Below, piece after piece: positions 1 to 8,211 of a DNA stretch of 64,000 nucleotides. Position 1 is the first letter of the stretch. Every line of letters starts with the position of its first letter. Under the pieces are notes generated by a model, which was given only the letters and a program-made list of their open reading frames with translations, ran no database searches and had not been told where the DNA came from. The position numbers and the translations under genes are program-made. This stretch comes from Burkholderiales bacterium. Its GTDB lineage: Bacteria; Pseudomonadota; Gammaproteobacteria; Burkholderiales; Burkholderiaceae_C. The stretch is from contig JAGWTH010000003.1 of NCBI GenBank assembly GCA_028868995.1, positions 62,001 through 126,000 on the forward strand, in the 5' to 3' direction.

Positions 1-231
1 GTGAACGAGCGCGGCCTGAAGATCCTGGCCGCGCTGGACGCGGCGGCGAAGGAAACGGGAAGCACGCCGGGCCAGGTGGCGATCGCCTGGCTGCTGGCGC
101 AGCCGGGCGTCACGTCGCCGATCGCGAGCGCCACCTCGCTGGCGCAGCTGCAGGACCTGGTGCGGGCGGCGCAGCTGAAGTTGCCAGCCGAAACCCTGCA
201 GCGCCTGGACGCGGCGAGCGCCTGGGGCTGA
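1..231 (+). CDS. Aldo/keto reductase, C-terminal fragment (cut by window edge)
   Basis: This is the last 76 residues of an aldo/keto reductase, an NADPH-dependent (alpha/beta)8-barrel oxidoreductase; the gene starts to the left of the window. The visible part has the typical end of the family: a helix followed by QVAIAWLLAQPGV, then the nucleotide-binding strand and loop TSPIASATSLAQLQ, and a final helix ending in LDAAS. The frame is open from base 1, so the first codon shown is not evidence of a start. Its TGA directly abuts the TCA (reverse-strand stop) of the converging MFS gene, leaving no intergenic space. The substrate cannot be inferred from this fragment. Confidence 0.85.
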   Translation: MNERGLKILAALDAAAKETGSTPGQVAIAWLLAQPGVTSPIASATSLAQLQDLVRAAQLKLPAETLQRLDAASAWG

Positions 232-1428
232 TCAGGCCGCGGCGTCCCGGAACAGCGGCCGCATCGCCAGCAGGCCCAGCAGGGGCCCCGCCGCCAGCCA
301 GGGCAGCACCTGCGCCAGCGGCCAGGCCTGGGCCGCGCGCACGAACAGCTCGATGCTGGCCACCGAGATCGCGAAGCCGATCGAGTTGCTGAAGGTCAGC
401 ACGCTGCCCACCACCTGCGGCGGCGCGTTGCGCGCCGTGAGCGCGGAGAACTGGGGCGAGTCGCCGGCCACCGTCAGGCCCCACAGCAGCAGCCAGGCGA
501 TAAAGACCGGCGTGGGCGCGGCCAGCAGCCAGGGAGACAGCAGGCAGCAGGCCGCGCTGGTGGCCAGCTGCGATCTCGCCACGTGCGCGCTGCCGAAGCG
601 CCGCACCAGCAGCCCGCCCCCGGCGCAGCCGAGCGCGCCCGCGGCGATCGCCCAGAAACTGAGCACGCTCACGGCGGTGCCGGCGAAGCGCGTCGCGGCC
701 ACCAGAGGCAGCAGCACGTACAGGGAGTAGAGCTCCCACATGTGGCCGAAGTAGCCGAACACCGAGCCGCGCAGCCGCCGCTCGCGCCAGATCGCGGCCA
801 GCGCCCGCAGCCGCACCGGCACGCCGCTGCCGCGCACCGGCTCGGGCACCAGCCAGGCGGTGGCCAGGCCGCCCAGGGCCGCCAGCAGCGACACCGACAG
901 CACCACCTGCTGCCAGGGCTGCAGGCCCGCGGCGGTCGAGCCTCCCGCGCCCTCCCCGGCCAGCGCCCGCAATCCGTGCGGCAGCGCGGTGCCCAGGACC
1001 AGCGCGCCGATCAGCACGCCCAGCGCGGCCCCCAGCCCTTCGCGGTACCAGCTCGCCGCGATCTTCATGCCCACCGGGTAGATGCCGGCCAGCAGGAAGC
1101 CGACGGCGAAGCGCAGCACGACCAGCAGCGTGAACTGCCCGTCGAGCGCGGCGATGGCGCCGTTGGCGAGGGCGGCGAGCAGCGCGCACCAGAGGAACAC
1201 GCGCGTGGGCCGGAAGCGGTCGGCCAGCATCAGCAGCGCGAACACCAGCGTGCCGGTGACGAACCCGAGCTGCACCGCCGTGGTCACCGTCGCCAGCGCG
1301 GCCGGCGGCAGCGACCAGGCGCGCTGCAGGTCGGGCAGCACCGCGTTGACGGCGAACCACAGCGAGGTGCCCGCGAACTGCGACAGCACGATCACCGGGA
1401 GGATGCGGCGCGGGACGGAGGTCGCCAT
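232..1428 (-). CDS. MFS transporter
   Basis: Predicted inner-membrane transporter of the major facilitator superfamily, 398 residues, a normal length for a 12-helix carrier. Hydrophobic segments alternate with short charged loops throughout. The first helix begins near residue 10 (VIVLSQFAGTSLWFAVN) and a motif-A-like loop, LADRFRPTRV, follows the second to third helices near residue 68. The SQFAGTSLWFA start resembles the CynX/NimT-like and uncharacterised MFS groups, but I cannot name a substrate. It is the last gene after the peptide ABC operon on the same strand, 13 bp downstream of the DppC-like permease, so it is probably co-transcribed with it. It may export or exchange a product of the imported peptides; this is inference. 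Confidence 0.85.
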   Translation of the reverse strand: MATSVPRRILPVIVLSQFAGTSLWFAVNAVLPDLQRAWSLPPAALATVTTAVQLGFVTGTLVFALLMLADRFRPTRVFLWCALLAALANGAIAALDGQFTLLVVLRFAVGFLLAGIYPVGMKIAASWYREGLGAALGVLIGALVLGTALPHGLRALAGEGAGGSTAAGLQPWQQVVLSVSLLAALGGLATAWLVPEPVRGSGVPVRLRALAAIWRERRLRGSVFGYFGHMWELYSLYVLLPLVAATRFAGTAVSVLSFWAIAAGALGCAGGGLLVRRFGSAHVARSQLATSAACCLLSPWLLAAPTPVFIAWLLLWGLTVAGDSPQFSALTARNAPPQVVGSVLTFSNSIGFAISVASIELFVRAAQAWPLAQVLPWLAAGPLLGLLAMRPLFRDAAA

Positions 1429-1441
1429 GGCCGCGTCGCCC

Positions 1442-2326
1442 CTACCTTTGCCGCGGATCCAGCGCGTCGCGCAGGCCGTCGCCCAGCAGGTTGAAGGACA
1501 GCACCAGCAGGAAGATCGCCAGCCCCGGCCAGATCGCCATCCAGGGCGCGTTGTCGATGAAGTTCTTCGCCGTATTCAGCATGCTGCCCCAGCTGGGCGC
1601 CGGCGGCTGCTGGCCCAGGCCCAGGAAGGACAGGCTGGCCTCGGCGATCACCGCCGAGGCGACCGCCAGCGTGGACTGCACCATCAGCGGCGCGGTGATG
1701 TTGGGCAGGATGTGGCGCAGCGCGATGCGCAGCGGCGAGTTGCCCACGGCGCGTGCCGCCTCGACGTAGTCCTCCACCTTCACCGCGAGCACCTGGCCGC
1801 GCGTGAGGCGCACGAAGATGGGCGCGGCCGACACGCCGATGGCCACCATGGCATTGGTGAGGCTGGGGCCGAGGAAGGCCGCCAGCGCGATCGCCAGGAT
1901 CAGGAAGGGGCAGGCGAGGAAGGCATCGGTCAGGCGCGAGATCACGCCGTCGACCCAGCCGCCGAGGAAGCCCGCGGCGAGGCCCAGCGGCACCCCGATC
2001 AGCAGCGAGATCGACACCGACACCACGCCGGCGAGCATGGACGCGCGGGTGCCCCAGATCACGCGCGAGAGCACGTCGCGGCCGATGTCGTCGGTGCCGA
2101 ACCAGTGCGCCTGCGAGGGCGCCTGGCGGATCGCCCCCCAGCTGGTGGCGATCGGGTCCTGCAGCCCGAGCCAGGGCCCGAACACCGCCAGCACGACGAA
2201 GCCCAGCACCACGGCCAGTCCCAGCAGCGCCGCCGGCCGGCGCCGCAGCCGTCGCCAGGCGCGGCGCCAGGGACCCGCGGGAGCGGGCAGGGTCGTTGCA
2301 GGATTCATGGGGAGGACGGCGGCCAC
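1442..2326 (-). CDS. Peptide-type ABC transporter permease (DppC-like)
   Basis: Inner-membrane permease of a dipeptide/oligopeptide ABC importer, 294 residues. An N-terminal helix near residues 35-55 is followed by the OppC/DppC family hallmark GTDDIGRDVLSRVIWG near 95-110. The binding-protein-dependent transport domain has its EAA loop (VEAARAVGNSPLRIALRH) near 187-205, which contacts the ATPase subunits. The reading frame can start at GTG 2326, one base after the stop of the DppB-like gene, or at ATG 2308; I chose the GTG because of the tight coupling, but the ATG is possible. It would pair with the DppB-like protein to form the pore. Family certain; substrate unknown. Confidence 0.9.
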   Translation of the reverse strand: MAAVLPMNPATTLPAPAGPWRRAWRRLRRRPAALLGLAVVLGFVVLAVFGPWLGLQDPIATSWGAIRQAPSQAHWFGTDDIGRDVLSRVIWGTRASMLAGVVSVSISLLIGVPLGLAAGFLGGWVDGVISRLTDAFLACPFLILAIALAAFLGPSLTNAMVAIGVSAAPIFVRLTRGQVLAVKVEDYVEAARAVGNSPLRIALRHILPNITAPLMVQSTLAVASAVIAEASLSFLGLGQQPPAPSWGSMLNTAKNFIDNAPWMAIWPGLAIFLLVLSFNLLGDGLRDALDPRQR

Positions 2327-2327
2327 T

Positions 2328-3269
2328 TCAACCCCGCAGGCGCGGGTTCACCGCGAAGTAGGCCAGGTCGGCCAGCAGGTTCAGCACCATGTAGGCGGTC
2401 GCCGTCACCAGCACCACGCCCTGCACCACCAGGTAGTCGCGGTTGAACACCGCGTCGATGATCAGCTTGCCGAAGCCAGGGATGGTGAACACCTGCTCGG
2501 TGAGCACGGCGCCGGACAGCAGCGTGCCCAGCTCCAGGGCGCCCAGCGTGATCACGGGCGTCAGCGCGTTGCGCAGCGCGTGCTTCAGCACCACCGTCTT
2601 CTCGCTCAGGCCCTTGGCGCGGGCGGTGCGCACGTAGTCCGCCGACAGCACCTGCAGCATCGCGCTGCGCGTGTGGCGCATCAGCACGGCGGCGATCGCG
2701 TTGCCCAGCACGAAGGCCGGCATGATCATGGACTTCAGGTTGCCCGCCAGGTCGTCGAAGGGGCTGACGTAGCCCGAGGCCGGCAGCCAGCCGAGGTTCA
2801 CCGAGAACAGCAGGATCAGCAGGATGCCCAGCCAGAAGTTGGGCGTGGAGATGCCCCACAGCGAGAACAGGTTGGCGGCCCAGTCCCAGGCCGTGCCCCG
2901 GCCGACCGCCGACACGATGCCCGCCGGCACGCCGATGGCCACCGCGATGGCCATCGCCAGCAGCGCCAGCTCCAGGGTGACCGGCAGCTTCTGCGCGATC
3001 AGCTGCAGCACCGGCTCCTGGTTGCGCACGGACTCGCCGAGGTCCCCGCGCAGCACGCCGCCCACCCAGTAGCCGTAGCGCACGGGCAGCGGCTCGTCCA
3101 GGTGCAGCTTCTTGTGCAGGTAGGCGACCACCTGCGGGTCCTGCTCCTCGCCGGCGAGGATCTGCGCCGGGTCCCCGGGCAGCAGCTGCTGCAGGCCAAA
3201 GATCAGCATGGACACCAGCACCAGCGTCGGCACGAGCTGGGCGAGGCGGCGGACCAGGTAGTCGGGCAT
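2328..3269 (-). CDS. Peptide-type ABC transporter permease (DppB-like)
   Basis: The second pore subunit of the peptide-type importer, 313 residues. The N-terminus YLVRRLAQLVPTLVLVSMLIF is the conserved first helix of the DppB/OppB family and is followed by the large periplasmic loop with LLPGDPAQ near residue 35. The EAA loop (YVRTARAKGLSEKTVVLKH) lies near residues 210-228. Six membrane segments are evident. It starts 14 bp after the end of the substrate-binding protein gene and ends 1 bp before the next permease, so all are one transcript. By analogy with Dpp and Gsi systems it forms a heterodimer with the DppC-like protein. Confidence 0.92.
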   Translation of the reverse strand: MPDYLVRRLAQLVPTLVLVSMLIFGLQQLLPGDPAQILAGEEQDPQVVAYLHKKLHLDEPLPVRYGYWVGGVLRGDLGESVRNQEPVLQLIAQKLPVTLELALLAMAIAVAIGVPAGIVSAVGRGTAWDWAANLFSLWGISTPNFWLGILLILLFSVNLGWLPASGYVSPFDDLAGNLKSMIMPAFVLGNAIAAVLMRHTRSAMLQVLSADYVRTARAKGLSEKTVVLKHALRNALTPVITLGALELGTLLSGAVLTEQVFTIPGFGKLIIDAVFNRDYLVVQGVVLVTATAYMVLNLLADLAYFAVNPRLRG

Positions 3270-3283
3270 CGGTCAGGCGCGCC

Positions 3284-4789
3284 TTACATCTTCAAGCCCT
3301 GCACCCGCAGCAGCCCGTCCGGGATGTTGCGCACGCCCTGCAGCTTCGGCGAGTAGGCCCACAGCCACTTGCGGTGGTACAGGTAGATGATGGGACGGTC
3401 TTTCAGCACCTTCGCGGCGACCTGCTCGAACACCTTCTTGCGCTGGTTGACGTCCAGGGTCTCGCGCGATTCCTTGATCAGCTTGTCGGCCTCGGCGTCG
3501 CAGTAGCCCGAGTAGTTCAGCGGCTGCTTGCACACGTCGAAGCTGTACAGGTTGCCGTCGGGGTCGGGCCGGCCGCTCCAGGCCAGCACGTAGGCCTCGA
3601 AGTCGCCCTTGTCGGCCATGTTCAGCGAGGTCGCGAACTCGGCGGCCTGGATCTTCACGTCGAAGCCGGCCTCGCGCGCCATCGCCTGCACCACCAGCGC
3701 GATGCGCTGGGCGTCGGAGGTCGTCGGCGTCAGCAGCGTGAAGCTCGGGTTGGTCACGCCCGCTTCCTTGAGCAGCTGCTTGGCCCGGGCGACGTCGCGC
3801 TTGGGCATGGGCATGTTCTTGGCGTAGAAGGCATTGGTGGGCGGCACCCACTGGTTGCCGACGATCGCCTGGTTGTCCATCACCACCTGCACCAGGCCCT
3901 GGCGGTCCAGCGCCAGTTCCAGGGCCTCGCGCACGCGCGGGTCATGCAGCGGGCTGGTCTTGGCCTTGTCGCTCTTGCCGACATTGATCGTGATGCCCTG
4001 GTAGCCGATCTCGGTGATCGCCGAGGTCTTGAACTTCTTCTCGGCCTGCAGCTTCTCCATGTCGCTGGGCGCGAAGCGCTCGATGAAATCGAGCTGGCCG
4101 GAGCGCAGGTTGGCCAGGCGCACCGTGGCGTCCGGGATCGGCGTGTAGACGATCTTGTCGAAGTGGATCGCGTCCTTGTTCCAGTAGGTCGGGTTCTTCT
4201 CCAGCACGATGCGGTCCTGCGGCACGCGCTCGACGAACTTGTACGGGCCCGAGCACACCGGGTGGGCGCCGAACTTGTCGCCCTCGGCCTGCGCCACCTT
4301 GGGCGCGACCATCATGCCGGCGCGGTCGGTGAGCTGCGCCAGCAGCGGCGCGAACGGCGAGGACAGGTTCAGGCGCACGGTCAGCGGGTCGATCACGTCC
4401 ACGCTGGTCACCGGGGCCAGCTCGCCGCGGCGGTTGGAGCCGGGCATGGTCTTGTGCCGCTCGATGTTGAACTTCACGGCGGCGGCGTCGAACTTCTCGC
4501 CGTCCTGGAAGGTCACGCCCGGGCGCAGCTTCAGCGTCACCGACTTGTGGTCCGGCGCCCACTGGTAGGACAGGGCCAGCTGCGGCACGATGTTCAGCTT
4601 CTCGTCGATGTCGAACAGCTTGTCGCACAGGCCGGCGAACACCATCCGGCCGACGAAGCTGCGCGCCAGCGTCGGGTCGAGCACGTCGGGATCCTCGGCC
4701 AGGCCGATGCGCAGGGTCTGCGCCTGCGCGGCGACGCCGCCGGCGACGAGCGCCAGGGCGAGCAGGAAACGCTTGGGGAACCAGGGCAT
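3284..4789 (-). CDS. Peptide-type ABC transporter substrate-binding protein (SBP family 5)
   Basis: Periplasmic receptor of the importer, 501 residues, usual for family 5 solute-binding proteins. Residues 1-23 form a Sec signal peptide ending in AAQAQ. The mature part has the family landmarks: LRIGLAEDPDVLDPTLARSFVGR at the N-terminus, LRPGVTFQDGEKFDAAAVKFNIER near 85-110, and the C-terminal lobe with PDPDGNLYSFDVCKQP near 390. Two cysteines in the C-terminal lobe may form a disulphide. An AAGGAGAG ribosome site lies just upstream of the ATG. It sits between the ATPases and permeases of the same operon. Ligand not deducible: dipeptides, longer peptides, glutathione or an opine-like compound are all possible. 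Confidence 0.93.
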   Translation of the reverse strand: MPWFPKRFLLALALVAGGVAAQAQTLRIGLAEDPDVLDPTLARSFVGRMVFAGLCDKLFDIDEKLNIVPQLALSYQWAPDHKSVTLKLRPGVTFQDGEKFDAAAVKFNIERHKTMPGSNRRGELAPVTSVDVIDPLTVRLNLSSPFAPLLAQLTDRAGMMVAPKVAQAEGDKFGAHPVCSGPYKFVERVPQDRIVLEKNPTYWNKDAIHFDKIVYTPIPDATVRLANLRSGQLDFIERFAPSDMEKLQAEKKFKTSAITEIGYQGITINVGKSDKAKTSPLHDPRVREALELALDRQGLVQVVMDNQAIVGNQWVPPTNAFYAKNMPMPKRDVARAKQLLKEAGVTNPSFTLLTPTTSDAQRIALVVQAMAREAGFDVKIQAAEFATSLNMADKGDFEAYVLAWSGRPDPDGNLYSFDVCKQPLNYSGYCDAEADKLIKESRETLDVNQRKKVFEQVAAKVLKDRPIIYLYHRKWLWAYSPKLQGVRNIPDGLLRVQGLKM

Positions 4790-4813
4790 GGAAACTCTCC
4801 TTTGCAGCGAAGT

Positions 4814-5890
4814 CTAGGAAACGGGATCGGGGGCGACGAAGGCGGCCTGCAGCCGCTCCAGGCGCCGGCGCGCGGGGGTGAAGGCGACGGGTTGCGGCGC
4901 CGGCGCACCGGCGGCGACATCGCGCCAGAAATGGCAGGCCACCGCGTGGCCGTCGGGCGTGGCCTCGAGCCGCGGGGCCTCCTGCGCGCAGCGGGGCTGC
5001 GCGTGGGGGCAGCGGGTGTGGAAATGGCAACCGGCGGGCGGCGCCAGCGGGCTGGGCACGTCGCCGCCCAGCACGGCGCGCTCGCGCTGCAGTCCGGGCT
5101 CCGGCCGCGGGATGGCCGACAGCAGCGCCTGCGTGTAGGGATGGCGCGGCGCGGCGAACAGGGCGTCCTTGCCGGCCGTCTCGACCACCCGGCCCAGGTA
5201 CATCACCGCCACCCGCGTGGCGATGTGCTTGACCACGGCCAGGTCGTGGGCGATGAACACGTAGGCCAGGCCGAAGCGCCGCTGCAGGTCCTGCAGCAGG
5301 TTGACCACCTGCGCCTGCACCGACACGTCCAGCGCCGACACCGCCTCGTCGCAGACGATCAGCTTCGGCTCCACGGCCAGGGCCCGGGCGATGCCCACCC
5401 GCTGGCGCTGGCCGCCGGAGAACTCGTGCGGATAGCGCAGCGCGTGCTCCGGCGCCAGGCCCACCGTGTGCAGCAGCTCCGCCACCCGTTCGCGCTCGCG
5501 GCCCGCATGCAGCCCGTGCAGGCGCAGCGGCTCGGCCAGCGTCTGGCCCACCGTCATGCGCGGGTTGAGCGAGGAATACGGGTCCTGGAAGATCAGCTGC
5601 ATCGCGCGCCGCTGCGCCCGCAGCGCGCCGGCGTCGAGCCCGCCGATGTCGCGGCCCTCGAACGCGATGCGCCCCGCCGTGGGCTCCACCAGGCGCAGCA
5701 GCAGCCGGCCCAGGGTGGACTTGCCGCAGCCCGACTCGCCCACCACGCCCAGCGTCTCGCCGGCGGCGATCTGCACGTCCACGCCGTCGACGGCGCGCAC
5801 CTGGCCGCTGACGCGCCCCAGCAGCCCGCGGCGCACCGGGAAGTGCTTGACCAGGCCTTCGGCCTGCACCAGGGGTGTGCCGGCCGTCAT
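4814..5890 (-). CDS. Peptide-type ABC transporter ATP-binding protein (DppF-like)
   Basis: Cytoplasmic ATPase of the importer, 358 residues. Walker A GESGCGKS lies at 51-58, the Q-loop near 102, the ABC signature FSGGQ at 157-161 and Walker B LIVCDEA at 177-183. A C-terminal oligopeptide/dipeptide domain carries [12 protein letters not shown] near 250 and the cysteine-rich stretch [14 protein letters not shown] near 310, which in this family can bind a [4Fe-4S] cluster. Its ATG overlaps the stop of the DppD-like gene (ATGA), indicating translational coupling. The two ATPases are expected to act as a heterodimer on the permease pair. Confidence 0.93.
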   Translation of the reverse strand: MTAGTPLVQAEGLVKHFPVRRGLLGRVSGQVRAVDGVDVQIAAGETLGVVGESGCGKSTLGRLLLRLVEPTAGRIAFEGRDIGGLDAGALRAQRRAMQLIFQDPYSSLNPRMTVGQTLAEPLRLHGLHAGRERERVAELLHTVGLAPEHALRYPHEFSGGQRQRVGIARALAVEPKLIVCDEAVSALDVSVQAQVVNLLQDLQRRFGLAYVFIAHDLAVVKHIATRVAVMYLGRVVETAGKDALFAAPRHPYTQALLSAIPRPEPGLQRERAVLGGDVPSPLAPPAGCHFHTRCPHAQPRCAQEAPRLEATPDGHAVACHFWRDVAAGAPAPQPVAFTPARRRLERLQAAFVAPDPVS

Positions 5891-6897
5891 GCGAGCGCCG
5901 CCTCAGGCGCCTGCGGCACCAGTTCGTCGGGATCGAGCGGCGCGCGCCAGCAGGCCGAGAGGTGGCCCGGCTCCACCTCGCGCAGCGGCGGCGCCTCGGC
6001 GCGGCACTGGGCGACGGCGAACGGGCAGCGGTCGGCGAAGCCGCAGCCGGGCGGCCGGCGCAGCGGGCTGGGCACCTGGCCCTCGATCGAGGCCAGGCGC
6101 TCCTGCGCCACGTCCAGGCGCGGGATGGAGCCGAGCAGGCCCACGGTGTAAGGGTGCTGCGGCGCCTCGAACAGCGCCGCCGCCGGCGCCTGCTCCACGA
6201 TGCGGCCCGCGTACATCACGGCCACCTCGTCGGCGACCTCGGCCACCACGCCCAGGTCGTGCGTGATCAGGATGACGGCGGTGCCGGTTTCCGCCCGCAG
6301 CGCGCGCATCAGCTCCAGGATCTGGGCCTGGATCGTGACGTCCAGCGCGGTGGTCGGCTCGTCGGCGATCAGCAGGCGCGGCCGGCAGGCCAATGCCATC
6401 GCGATCATCGCGCGCTGGCGCATGCCGCCGGAGAGCTTGTGCGGATAGTCGTGGAAGCGCTGCTCGGGCGAGGGGATGCGCACCTGCCGCAGCACCTCGA
6501 TCGCGCGCTCCTGCGCCTGCGCGCGCGTCAGCGCCTGGTGGCGCAGCAGGCCCTCCACGATCTGGTCGCCGATGGTGAACGCGGGGTTCAGCGAGGTCAT
6601 GGGCTCCTGGAAGATCATGGCCATGCCGTTGCCGCGCAGGTCCATCAGCTCCTTCTTGCCCGCGCCTACCAGTTCGCGGCCCTCGAAGCGGATCGAGCCG
6701 CCAGCGATGCGCCCCGGCGGATTCGGCACCAGGCCCATGATGGACAGCGAGGTCACGCTCTTGCCGCAGCCCGACTCGCCGACGATGGCGAGCGTGCGGC
6801 CGGCGTCGACCGAAAAGCTCACGCCGTCCACCGCGGGGAAGCTGCCGTCGTCGGTGGTGAATTCCGTGCGCAGCCCGCGCACCTCCAGCACGGCCAT
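5887..6897 (-). CDS. Peptide-type ABC transporter ATP-binding protein (DppD-like)
   Basis: Second ATPase of the importer, 336 residues starting at [13 protein letters not shown]. The frame is open further upstream but that part is a shadow of the preceding DUF1028 gene. Walker A GESGCGKS is at 40-47, followed by a Q-loop in [11 protein letters not shown], signature [15 protein letters not shown], Walker [15 protein letters not shown], and the C-terminal [14 protein letters not shown] motif with the cysteines of [14 protein letters not shown] near 280-293. Its ATG overlaps the TGA of the DUF1028 gene, and its own TGA overlaps the ATG of the DppF-like gene. Confidence 0.93.
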   Translation of the reverse strand: MAVLEVRGLRTEFTTDDGSFPAVDGVSFSVDAGRTLAIVGESGCGKSVTSLSIMGLVPNPPGRIAGGSIRFEGRELVGAGKKELMDLRGNGMAMIFQEPMTSLNPAFTIGDQIVEGLLRHQALTRAQAQERAIEVLRQVRIPSPEQRFHDYPHKLSGGMRQRAMIAMALACRPRLLIADEPTTALDVTIQAQILELMRALRAETGTAVILITHDLGVVAEVADEVAVMYAGRIVEQAPAAALFEAPQHPYTVGLLGSIPRLDVAQERLASIEGQVPSPLRRPPGCGFADRCPFAVAQCRAEAPPLREVEPGHLSACWRAPLDPDELVPQAPEAALA

Positions 6898-7610
6898 CAG
6901 GCGGCTCCCGCGCGTTCGCGGTGGAAGCGGGCGATGCGCTCCTCGATCACGGCGCGGTCGGTGATGCCCGCCGGGTCGTGGCGGCCGGCCAGGCAGGCCA
7001 TGAAGGGCTGGTAGCGCTCCAGGCTCACCGCGTAAAGGCGCTGCAGCTCGCGCACGGGCTCCTCGTGGTCGTCGACGCGGATGTCCAGCTGCGGGTAGTC
7101 CTCGTCGGCGTGGATGCGCAGGGCCGCGGCCTGCTTGCCGCGCTTGTCGCCGCCCGCGGCCTCGCCGGCGGCGAGCGCGGCGAGCAGGCGCTCGGCCAGG
7201 TCGCCGCGGATAGAACGAAAGGCCTCGGCGGTGGCCTCGACCACCTGCGGCCCGGCCAGCATGTTGCCGGCGACGCTGAAGTCCTCGCCCAGGTGATGGC
7301 CGCACCATTCGATGCAGGCGGAACCGGTCCAGGCGGCGGGGCGTCCGGCGGCCAGCAGGACATGGACCTGGCGATGCTCGCGGCCGGCATCGGCGGCGAC
7401 CAGGGCGTCGATCACCTGCTGCGGCGAACGCCCCTCGGCCAGCAGGTCCATCCCCTTCGGGCCGTACAGCGGATTCAACAGGGCCTGGGTGGAGAGTGCA
7501 CCGACCCCGCGCCGGGTGTGCACGGTCAGCGCACCCACGGCGAAGAAGCGGCTGGCGATCGCGACGCCGAAGCGTCCCGTCCCGTCCCGCGCCAGGATCG
7601 ACCAAGTCAT
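6897..7610 (-). CDS. DUF1028 family protein
   Basis: First gene of the peptide-transporter operon, 237 residues. It begins MTWSILARDGTGRFGVAIAS, the typical start of DUF1028 (Pfam PF06267) proteins, which have been compared to Ntn-type hydrolases because of the N-terminal strand pattern; no activity is established. Further conserved blocks are GVGALSTQALLNPLYGPKGMDLL near 40-60 and GSACIEWCGHH with GNMLAGPQVV near 100-125. I chose ATG 7610 over the in-frame GTG 7619 because an AAGGTGG ribosome site sits five bases upstream of the ATG. Coupling to the ATPase gene by ATGA suggests that it processes a compound that the importer brings in. Confidence 0.85.
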   Translation of the reverse strand: MTWSILARDGTGRFGVAIASRFFAVGALTVHTRRGVGALSTQALLNPLYGPKGMDLLAEGRSPQQVIDALVAADAGREHRQVHVLLAAGRPAAWTGSACIEWCGHHLGEDFSVAGNMLAGPQVVEATAEAFRSIRGDLAERLLAALAAGEAAGGDKRGKQAAALRIHADEDYPQLDIRVDDHEEPVRELQRLYAVSLERYQPFMACLAGRHDPAGITDRAVIEERIARFHRERAGAA

Positions 7611-7725
7611 TCCATCCACCTTTCAAGGGGCTACCGGGGCCCGAACGACGGGGGATTCTGACGCCATTTCCGTGCCCGGTCTTCAGGGCTTGTCATGAGA
7701 ATGCAAGCCTTCCGGCGATGGGGGA

Positions 7726-8211
7726 TCAGTCCGGGGCCAGCCATCCCGGCAGCGCCGCCTCCAGCGCGCGGCGCATGCGGCGCACGTGAGAACCATCCCA
7801 GTACAGGCGCTGGCACATCGGGCAGCGCCACACCGGGCCCGGGTGCTCCCGCACCCCCTCGGGCAGCAGGGGCAACACCCCGGCGCGTTCCACCGGCTCC
7901 AGCGGCGCATTGTCCAGCATGCAGCGCGTGAACAGCGCCGGCGGCGGCGCGAGCCGCAGGGCGGCCACCAGTTCCTTCAGCTGGCGCAGCGGGTGGTCCT
8001 GCCGCACCTCGTGCGCGCGCGCCGGCTTGAGCTCGCGCAGGAGGTGGCGGTCGCGCGTGAGCAGGAGGCGGTCCTCGTCGCGCGCCAGCTGCACCAGCTG
8101 CGGGTCGTCCATCCCGGCGTCGTAGGCAGTGTCGTAGCCCAGCACGCGCAGCCAGCGCGCCAGCCGCCCCAGCATGGCGTCGACGGCGAAGCGCGGCGCG
8201 TCGTCGCTCAA
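7726..8211 (-). CDS. Mut7-C family RNase-like protein
   Basis: Protein of 161 residues belonging to the Mut7-C family (PIN-like fold, predicted RNase). The N-terminal part has RFAVDAMLGRLARWLRVLGYDTAY with the conserved aspartates of DAGMDD and LLTRDRHLL. The C-terminal part normally is a zinc ribbon of the form RCxxCN...CPxCxRxYWxGSH. Here the second half is intact (WRCPMCQRLYWDGSH), but the first knuckle reads RCMLDN and lacks its second cysteine. Many homologues carry an N-terminal ubiquitin-like domain, which is absent here. The best start is TTG 8211, which overlaps the amidase stop as TTGA; ATG 8175 would remove the conserved first strand. Confidence 0.8.
   Translation of the reverse strand: MSDDAPRFAVDAMLGRLARWLRVLGYDTAYDAGMDDPQLVQLARDEDRLLLTRDRHLLRELKPARAHEVRQDHPLRQLKELVAALRLAPPPALFTRCMLDNAPLEPVERAGVLPLLPEGVREHPGPVWRCPMCQRLYWDGSHVRRMRRALEAALPGWLAPD

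Noticed and set aside
3374-6151. Plus-strand open frame of 925 codons
   Set aside because: Antisense shadow of the peptide-transporter genes; composition is low-complexity and no family motif is seen.
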